From the NCBI GenBank assembly GCA_919902965.1, contig CAKKSJ010000496.1, positions 1 through 11,357 of the forward strand: 11,357 nt of DNA. The letters are read 5' to 3'. Shown here in pieces: positions 7,359 to 11,357 of the stretch. The position numbers were made by a program, and so were the translations under genes. The stretch comes from Burkholderiales bacterium. GTDB lineage: Bacteria; Pseudomonadota; Gammaproteobacteria; Burkholderiales; SG8-39. The first letter of the stretch is position 1. Every line of letters begins with the position of its first letter. The notes beneath the pieces were generated by a model. The model saw only the letters and a list, made by a program, of their open reading frames with translations, had not been told where the DNA came from and did not search any database.

Positions 7359-8020
7359 GCACGAAAAAGAGCGTCAAGAAGAGCAAGGCGGTCAGGAAGA
7401 CAGCCGCTACCCCCAAGCGCAAGGCGCCCGCGTCCGCGGCGAAGCGCAAGCCGGTCAAGCCCGCTGCCGCGCCGCAACGCGCGCCGGCAGCGAAGCGCGC
7501 CGCAGCCAGCGCCGCACCGCTTAGGAGCAATGCGGACTTCATGGCGCACGCCTATGCCATGGAAGCCGAAGCTGCAGAGCGCTATGCGGAGTTCGCCGAT
7601 TCGATGGAAATGCACAATAACCGCGAGGTGGCCGAGCTGTTTCGCAAGCTCGCGCGCATCGAACAGATTCACGCCGACCAGATCCTCGAGCAGATGGGCT
7701 GGAAACAATCGCCGCTGAGCTCGGTCAATGTGCGCTGGGAAGGCATGGAAGGACCCGAGACCGCCGACCCGACTGAGTTGCACTATCTGATGCAGCCCTA
7801 CCATGCCTTGCAGATTGCGTTGCTCAACGAAAAGCGCGCGCGCGATTTTTTCGCAAACCTCGCGAAACTGACCAAGGACGCGGGCGTGCGCAAGGGCGCT
7901 CTGGAAATGGAAGAGGACGAGGCCGAGCACGTGCGCCTGATCGAGCAATGGCTCAAGCGCACGCCCAAGCCTGACCCAAATTGGGAAACGGATCAGGATC
8001 CGCCGGTGCTGTCGGACTAA
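7355..8020 (+). CDS. Ferritin/rubrerythrin-like diiron protein with histone-H1-like basic tail
   Basis: A 221-residue protein with two parts. Residues 1-58 are low-complexity and strongly basic (KKSVKKSKAVRKTAATPKRK and similar Lys/Ala/Pro stretches), like the tails of bacterial H1-like/AlgP proteins. Residues 59-200 read as a four-helix ferritin-like domain: E72/E75 in helix 1, E103-Q-I-H106 in helix 2, E159 in helix 3 and E189-A-E-H192 in helix 4, the E...ExxH...E...ExxH pattern of a diiron site. No rubredoxin CxxC domain is present. The start ATG overlaps the korB stop (ATGA), so it is co-translated with KorAB. Family members handle peroxide, oxygen or iron; a role protecting oxygen-sensitive KorAB or benzoyl-CoA reductase, or DNA-linked iron handling like Dps, is inference. 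Confidence 0.8.
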   Translation: MSTKKSVKKSKAVRKTAATPKRKAPASAAKRKPVKPAAAPQRAPAAKRAAASAAPLRSNADFMAHAYAMEAEAAERYAEFADSMEMHNNREVAELFRKLARIEQIHADQILEQMGWKQSPLSSVNVRWEGMEGPETADPTELHYLMQPYHALQIALLNEKRARDFFANLAKLTKDAGVRKGALEMEEDEAEHVRLIEQWLKRTPKPDPNWETDQDPPVLSD

Positions 8021-8029
8021 GGGGCAAAC

Positions 8030-8428
8030 ATGGACGTGCTGTTACCGCGAGGCTGGGCGCCGCCCTTAGGCTATGCCAACGGCATTGCCGTGGCGCCGGG
8101 GCGCATCGTATTCATCGCCTGACAGGTGGGCTGGGACGCCCAGCAGAAATTTCACTCCACCGAGATCGCACCCCAGTTTGACCAGGCGCTGCAGAACATA
8201 CTTGCCGTGCTGGCCGAGGCAGGCGGGCGTCCGGAACACATCTGCCGCATTACCGCATTTTGCTGCGACAAGCCGGCCTATCTCGCCGCGCGCCCGCAGC
8301 TGGGCGCGATCTGGAAACGCCTGATGGGGCGGCATTACCCGTGCATGAGCATGATCTTCGTCTCCGACCTGCTCGACAGTCCGGGCAAGATCGAGCTCGA
8401 AGCGACCGCGGTCGTTCCCGCGAGCTGA
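8030..8428 (+). pseudogene. RidA/YjgF-family gene interrupted by an in-frame TGA
   Basis: ATG at 8030, with AGGGG just upstream, opens a frame continuous to the stop at 8426-8428 except for TGA at codon 31 (8120-8122). Both sides read as one RidA-family protein of 132 codons: YANGIAVAPGRIVFIA, stop, QVGWDAQQKFHSTEIAPQFD, then RITAFCCDK, YPCMSMIFVSDLL and IELEATAVVP. The family normally has Gly-Gln at this point (AGQ), so one G-to-T change of GGA would explain the stop. RidA proteins hydrolyse reactive enamine/imine intermediates. Here the position of the catalytic Arg before the last strand (usually near YP-x-R) is Met, so the intact protein may not have been a classic deaminase. It begins 9 bases after the ferritin-like gene, as the last gene of the kor operon. 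A sequencing error or readthrough are alternatives. Confidence 0.75.
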
Positions 8429-8440
8429 TTTCCAGGACTA

Positions 8441-8458
8441 GGAGGCGTACACGCTTCC
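8441..8458 (+). terminator. Hairpin after the kor operon, weak terminator candidate
   Basis: GGAGGCG and CGCTTCC form a 7-bp stem (one G-U pair) with a TACA loop, 12 bases after the RidA stop. No T-run follows, so it is not a canonical intrinsic terminator. The rest of 8429-8550, between the convergent operons, shows nothing else that I can identify. Confidence 0.25.
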
Positions 8459-8550
8459 GCCGTCGCCCTGGCAGGGGGCTCATTTCGAGATTCCGAGCGC
8501 TACAAGAAATGCCGGAACCTGTCGCTTATCGCTTCGACTCGTCTTCCGCC

Positions 8551-8901
8551 TCAGGCCACGGCGCGATCTGCGAGCGCTTTCTTGCGCGCCACGCGCCGCG
8601 GCTTGGGTGCAGCCGACGTAGCGGCATGCAGCCTCATACCCAGCGCCTTGATGATCCTCAGCACCGTCGCAAGCTCGGGATTGCCGTTCGCCGACAGTGC
8701 CCGGTAAAGCCCTTCGCGTGTGAGGCCGGTATCGCGTGCAAGGCGCGACATGCCTCGCGCCCGCGCGATGTCGTTGAGGGCGGCGCGGATCAGCTTGCCG
8801 TCACCGCTGTCCTCGTCCAGGCAAGCATCGAGGTAGAGCGCCATGTCCTCCTTGCTCTTGAGGTAGTCCGCTGCATCCCAGCGGGTGAATTTTTCAGGCA
8901 T
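8551..8901 (-). CDS. Antitoxin of a type II toxin-antitoxin pair (HigA-like, HI1420 family)
   Basis: A 116-residue DNA-binding antitoxin. It opens with FTRWDAADYLKSKEDMALYLDAC, continues with DGKLIRAALNDIARARGMS and a helix-turn-helix (about 51-70, SRLARDTGLTREGLYRALS), then NGNPELATVLRIIKALGM. This layout is that of addiction-module antidote proteins of the HI1420 type (TIGR02684, XRE-like fold). The C-terminal 18 or so residues are basic and probably disordered. The start at 8901 has GGAGAGG 6 bases upstream and lies 2 bases after the toxin stop; the in-frame ATG at 8916 lies within the toxin gene. It would neutralise the toxin next door and repress the shared promoter. Confidence 0.87.
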   Translation of the reverse strand: MPEKFTRWDAADYLKSKEDMALYLDACLDEDSGDGKLIRAALNDIARARGMSRLARDTGLTREGLYRALSANGNPELATVLRIIKALGMRLHAATSAAPKPRRVARKKALADRAVA

Positions 8902-8903
8902 GT

Positions 8904-9221
8904 TTAGCCTCTCCATTCCTTTGCAACCCGGATCGCCAGTTCGATGTCGCTATCCTGAGTGCGTTTGTCGCCGCCGGCGAGCAGCAGAACCACCGTCGAC
9001 CCGTGGCGCGTAAAGTAGACCCGGTACCCGGGACCGTGATCGATGCGCATCTCGCTCACGCCGTCCCGTACGGTCTTAGCAACGCCAAAATTGCCAGTCT
9101 CCGACAGCCGCCGAATCCTGGCGTTGATCCGCGCGGTCGCCTGCCGGTCCTTGAGCTTGGCGATCCAGCGTGCGAAGGTCTCGCTTTGGAGCACCTCGAT
9201 CATGGGTGAAGTGTAATCCAT
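8904..9221 (-). CDS. Toxin of a type II toxin-antitoxin pair (RelE/HigB-like, HI1419 family)
   Basis: A 105-residue protein (99 if started at the ATG at 9203) of the RelE-superfamily 'addiction module killer' type (HI1419-like, TIGR02683). Signature blocks are VLQSETFARWIAKLKDRQAT, INARIRRLSETGNFG, VRDGVSEMRIDHGPGYRVYF and VVLLLAGGDKRTQDSDIELA. The conserved Arg/Lys and Tyr residues in MRIDHGPGYRVYF and GGDKRTQ fit a ribosome-dependent mRNA interferase. Neither possible start has a clear ribosome-binding site; family members usually begin close to IEVLQ, so 9203 is quite possible. The toxin precedes the antitoxin, the reversed order typical of higBA-like pairs. The domain looks intact, so the pair may be active. 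Confidence 0.87.
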   Translation of the reverse strand: MDYTSPMIEVLQSETFARWIAKLKDRQATARINARIRRLSETGNFGVAKTVRDGVSEMRIDHGPGYRVYFTRHGSTVVLLLAGGDKRTQDSDIELAIRVAKEWRG

Positions 9222-9258
9222 GATTCACAACATCGCAAAGCGTGTCAGCCTCATAATT

Positions 9259-9274
9259 ACGACGATTATGTCGT
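9259..9274. promoter_or_regulatory. Dyad upstream of the toxin gene, candidate autoregulatory operator
   Basis: ACGAC-GATTAT-GTCGT is a perfect 5-base inverted repeat with a 6-base spacer, flanked (off by one base) by ATAA and TTAT. It lies 38 bases upstream of the toxin start in an AT-rich stretch. Antitoxins of this type commonly bind such a dyad to repress their own promoter. A second perfect palindrome, AGTCGCGACT, lies at 9287-9296. Confidence 0.4.
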
Positions 9275-9312
9275 GTTATATAAATTAGTCGCGACTTTTA
9301 TATATTTATAGA

Positions 9313-9318
9313 TATAAT
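9313..9318 (+). promoter_or_regulatory. -10 box of the AAA ATPase gene, possibly giving a leaderless mRNA
   Basis: TATAAT, a perfect consensus -10, ends 7 bases before the ATG at 9326, so transcription would begin at or within a base or two of the start codon. No Shine-Dalgarno sequence is visible upstream of the ATG. No good -35 is seen; the palindrome AGTCGCGACT occupies that position and could be a regulator site. Confidence 0.5.
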
Positions 9319-9325
9319 AGTCGAA

Positions 9326-10459
9326 ATGAAACGCTATCTCGACAATCTGGTCGCCACCGATCTTCAACGCAAGATGGTCATGCTTACCGGCCCAAGGCAG
9401 GTAGGCAAGACGACACTTTGCCGCCAGTTGATGGAGCGCTTTCCGTCCGCCCAGTACCTTAACTGGGATGTCGCCACTGACCGGACGATCCTCCAGCGGC
9501 AGACCTGGGCGGCGCGAATCCGCCTTCTGGTAATGGACGAGATTCACAAAATGCCCGACTGGAAAAACTGGCTCAAGGGCGTGGTCGATGGCCAACCGCC
9601 AGAGACGGCCTTGCTGGTGACTGGCAGCGCGCGCATGGAAACCTGGCGGCAGAGCGGCGACTCGCTCGCCGGACGCTATCTGCCCTTCCGGCTGCATCCG
9701 ATTTCGGTGCGCGAATGGTGCGAGCAGCAGGGCAGCACGCCCGCTGAAGCGCTTGCGCGGTTGATGGAACGCGGCGGTTTCCCGGAGCCTTGTCTCGCCG
9801 CAACCGTGGAAGACGCGGAAAGCTGGAGGAGGCAATACTTCACCGACCTGATCCGCGAGGACGTGGTCGAGTTCTCGCGCCTGCACGAAATCACCGCCAT
9901 GCGGCTGTTCGTCGAACTGTTGCGCGAGCGCGTAGGCTCGCCGCTGTCGCTCGCTTCCATCGCCCGCGACCTGGCCGTCTCGCCAATGACGCTGAAGCGT
10001 TATCTCGACATCCTGCAGGCGCTGTACATCGTCTTCACCGTGCAGCCGTGGCATCGCAACATCGCCCGCGCCATCCTGCAAACGCCGAAGGTGTATTTCT
10101 TCGATACGGGGCTGGTGCGCGGCGACGCGGGCGTGCGCTTCGAGAACGCTGTGGCGGCGATGCTGCTCAAACACGCGCATTTCCGGCAGGACGCGCAGGG
10201 CAAAGACATCGGCCTGCATTACATCCGCACCAAGGACGGCGCCGAAGTCGACTTCGCACTGAGCGAAGAGGATCGTCTGACCCATCTGATTGAGTGCAAG
10301 TTGTCGGACAAGGTTCCGCATCGCGCGCTCACCCGCTTCGCCAATCGTTTTGCCGAGGCTGAAGCGGTGCAGATCGTTTATGAGTTAAGGCAGGAAGAAC
10401 ACCGCGCGCCGGTGCACATTCTGGATGCGGCGAACTGGCTCAGGGATTTGTCTGCTTGA
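9326..10459 (+). CDS. AAA-family ATPase with DUF4143 (nuclease-like) C-terminus
   Basis: A 377-residue protein of the AAA_14/DUF4143 type, common but poorly characterised in bacteria and archaea. Walker A is GPRQVGKTT (22-30), Walker B LLVMDE (67-72), and a sensor-like strand is LLVTGSARM (96-104). A winged-helix-like segment follows (about 211-245, SLASIARDLAVSPMTLKRYL). The C-terminus has EVDF (307-310) and IECK (322-325), the spacing of a PD-(D/E)xK nuclease fold. Nothing is truncated. The first ATG is chosen because the family N-terminus (KRYLDNLV) starts there, although no ribosome-binding site precedes it. It is a single-gene unit divergent from the toxin-antitoxin pair. Biological role unknown; no partner gene adjoins it. 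Confidence 0.85.
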   Translation: MKRYLDNLVATDLQRKMVMLTGPRQVGKTTLCRQLMERFPSAQYLNWDVATDRTILQRQTWAARIRLLVMDEIHKMPDWKNWLKGVVDGQPPETALLVTGSARMETWRQSGDSLAGRYLPFRLHPISVREWCEQQGSTPAEALARLMERGGFPEPCLAATVEDAESWRRQYFTDLIREDVVEFSRLHEITAMRLFVELLRERVGSPLSLASIARDLAVSPMTLKRYLDILQALYIVFTVQPWHRNIARAILQTPKVYFFDTGLVRGDAGVRFENAVAAMLLKHAHFRQDAQGKDIGLHYIRTKDGAEVDFALSEEDRLTHLIECKLSDKVPHRALTRFANRFAEAEAVQIVYELRQEEHRAPVHILDAANWLRDLSA

Positions 10460-10464
10460 TAATA

Positions 10465-10506
10465 GGGGGCGGAGTGCATTTCCAAATAGTGCTCACCCCG
10501 ACCCCG
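10465..10506. repeat. REP-like imperfect palindrome after the ATPase gene
   Basis: Starting 6 bases after the ATPase stop, GGGG (10465-10468) pairs with CCCC (10502-10505), GAG (10472-10474) with CTC (10492-10494), and ATTT with AAAT (10478-10487), giving a bulged long palindrome with GTGC repeated in both halves. It resembles extragenic palindromes that accompany REP-associated tyrosine transposases in beta- and gammaproteobacteria; that likeness is from memory. It may also help end transcription. No transposase gene is present. Confidence 0.4.
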
Positions 10507-10531
10507 TTCTTACCGGCGCAGCAGCCCGCGC

Positions 10532-10603
10532 CTATTTCGCCTTCACGAAATCCGCGGGTTCCAGCAGTTTCGAGCACAGGAAGCCGATCACCAGTCCCCA
10601 CCC
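10532..10603 (-). pseudogene. Remnant resembling the C-terminal end of a membrane transporter
   Basis: On the minus strand, codons ending at TAG (10534-10532) read GWGLVIGFLCSKLLEPADF followed by VKAK: a hydrophobic half-helix, then a charged tail, like the last residues of an MFS-type transporter. An in-frame TGA lies immediately upstream, so only some 23 codons remain. The sequence resemblance ends within a few bases of the inverted-repeat arm at 10609-10620. The assignment rests on a very short match and may be chance. Confidence 0.3.
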
Positions 10604-10608
10604 TCAGG

Positions 10609-10620
10609 CGATAGCTTGCC
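10609..10620. repeat. Left arm of a 12-bp perfect inverted repeat
   Basis: CGATAGCTTGCC is the exact reverse complement of GGCAAGCTATCG at 10687-10698; the arms are 66 bases apart. A smaller stem, GCGCC-GAC-GGCGC (10673-10685), lies between them. The arm sits beside the possible transporter remnant. Confidence 0.7.
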
Positions 10621-10686
10621 ACGCAGGGGCGCGCAGGCTAACCTCGGCCAGTGACCTCGACAAGGAATCCGGGCGCCGACGGCGCG

Positions 10687-10698
10687 GGCAAGCTATCG
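10687..10698. repeat. Right arm of the 12-bp inverted repeat
   Basis: GGCAAGCTATCG pairs with the arm at 10609-10620. Its last base is the G of the predicted GTG start of the ABC ATPase gene, so a hairpin in the mRNA would touch the start codon. Confidence 0.7.
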
Positions 10699-11357
10699 TG
10701 CTGGTGCTGGAACAACTGAGCAAGACTTACGCGGGCGCGCGCAGCCGCAGCGTGCTGCGCGGCGTCGAACTCGAACTTGGCGCGGGTGAGTACATCGCCG
10801 TGATGGGCGAGTCCGGCATCGGTAAATCCACGCTGCTCAATCTGATCGCGGGACTGGACCGGCCTGACGCGGGCAGCATCCGCCTCGACGGCGTCGACCT
10901 GGCCGGTCTGGCGGACGATGCGCTGACCGAACTGCGCCGCGCGAGCATGGGTTTTGTGTTCCAGGCGTTTCACATCCTGCCCTATCTGAGCCTGGCGCAG
11001 AATGTCGCGCTGCCTTTGATACTGAATCATGTCGCCGAGGAAGAGGCCGCAGCGCGCACGCGCGCGATGCTCGCCTCGGTCGGCCTCGAAGGCCGCGCAG
11101 CGAGCATGCCGCGCGAATTGTCGGGCGGTGAGCTGCAGCGCGTCGCGATTGCGCGCGCACTGGTGCATAGCCCCAAGCTGCTGCTCGCCGACGAGCCGAC
11201 CGGCAATCTCGACCCGGAGAGCGCGGCCCAGGTGCTGGCGCTGCTGCGCGAGCAGGTCAAGACGCGCAATGCGGGCTGCATCCTGGTGACGCATTCGCGG
11301 GCCGCGGCCGCGACAGCGGACCGGATCATGATCCTCACGGCGCAGGGATTGCGGGAG
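10698..11357 (+). CDS. ABC transporter ATP-binding protein, LolD/MacB type, cut by window edge
   Basis: The frame is open to the window end (220 codons). Every ABC ATPase motif is present: Walker A GESGIGKST (37-45), Q-loop Q89 in VFQAFHILPYLSL, signature LSGGELQR (141-148), Walker B LLLADE (161-166), PTGNLD (167-172) and H-loop H199 in LVTH. The PTGNLD and FQ-x-F-x-LxP-x-L features place it in the LolD/MacB/FtsE group, which powers lipoprotein release, macrolide-type efflux or similar export with FtsX-like permeases; the permease gene should follow beyond the edge. The start is GTG at 10698 or 10704, with no strong ribosome-binding site; no upstream in-frame ATG is available. It is probably unrelated to the benzoyl-CoA genes. 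Confidence 0.88.
   Translation, partial: MLVLEQLSKTYAGARSRSVLRGVELELGAGEYIAVMGESGIGKSTLLNLIAGLDRPDAGSIRLDGVDLAGLADDALTELRRASMGFVFQAFHILPYLSLAQNVALPLILNHVAEEEAAARTRAMLASVGLEGRAASMPRELSGGELQRVAIARALVHSPKLLLADEPTGNLDPESAAQVLALLREQVKTRNAGCILVTHSRAAAATADRIMILTAQGLRE

Noticed and set aside
7355..7528. The Lys/Ala-rich N-terminal tail as a separate small histone-like gene
   Set aside because: It is in frame with the ferritin-like domain without a stop or a convincing second start, so one fused protein is simpler.
8120..8122. TGA in the RidA gene as a selenocysteine codon
   Set aside because: The family has Gly here, not Cys, and a single G-to-T change explains it. Bacterial selenocysteine insertion needs a hairpin just downstream, which I did not see.
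9266..10321. Minus-strand open frame (351 codons) opposite the AAA ATPase
   Set aside because: The plus strand encodes Walker A, Walker B and the nuclease-like motifs; the antisense product is low-quality and begins deep inside the ATPase gene.
10440..10622. Minus-strand 60-codon open frame after the ATPase gene
   Set aside because: It overlaps the ATPase 3' end and the REP-like palindrome, has no ribosome-binding site and no recognisable sequence.

Overview
The window comes from a GC-rich proteobacterium that degrades aromatic compounds anaerobically. The genes look most like the Thauera/Azoarcus type of Betaproteobacteria, but the sequence alone does not fix the taxon. The core is the central benzoyl-CoA pathway with an ATP-dependent (class I, BcrCBAD-type) benzoyl-CoA reductase.

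Layout. On the minus strand, positions 4591 down to 1 hold a tight operon: had, oah, dch, bcrC and the first 145 codons of bcrB, which runs off the left edge. Gaps are at most 13 bases or are start/stop overlaps. Divergent from it on the plus strand, 4780-8428 holds korA and korB (2-oxoglutarate:ferredoxin oxidoreductase), a ferritin-like protein with a histone-H1-like basic tail, and a RidA-family gene broken by an in-frame TGA. The korA/korB and korB/ferritin junctions are 4-base ATGA overlaps. The 188-base gap between had and korA carries two sigma70-like promoters arranged symmetrically about one axis, with a dyad over both -10 boxes.

How these work together. The reductase dearomatises benzoyl-CoA with low-potential electrons and ATP. 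Dch hydrates the resulting dienoyl-CoA, Had oxidises the alcohol and Oah opens the ring. The acetyl-CoA formed later is oxidised in the TCA cycle, where KorAB makes the reduced ferredoxin that recharges the reductase. The shared promoter region would switch ring reduction and electron supply together. No ferredoxin, bcrA or bcrD gene lies in this window; they probably lie beyond the left edge or elsewhere.

From about 8430 the character changes to accessory DNA: a minus-strand type II toxin-antitoxin pair (toxin first), an AT-rich intergenic region with palindromes, a plus-strand AAA ATPase/DUF4143 gene that may be leaderless, a REP-like palindrome, a remnant resembling the C-terminus of a membrane transporter, and a 12-base inverted repeat. 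The window ends inside a LolD/MacB-type ABC transporter ATPase gene. No tRNA, rRNA, CRISPR array or intact transposase gene was seen.
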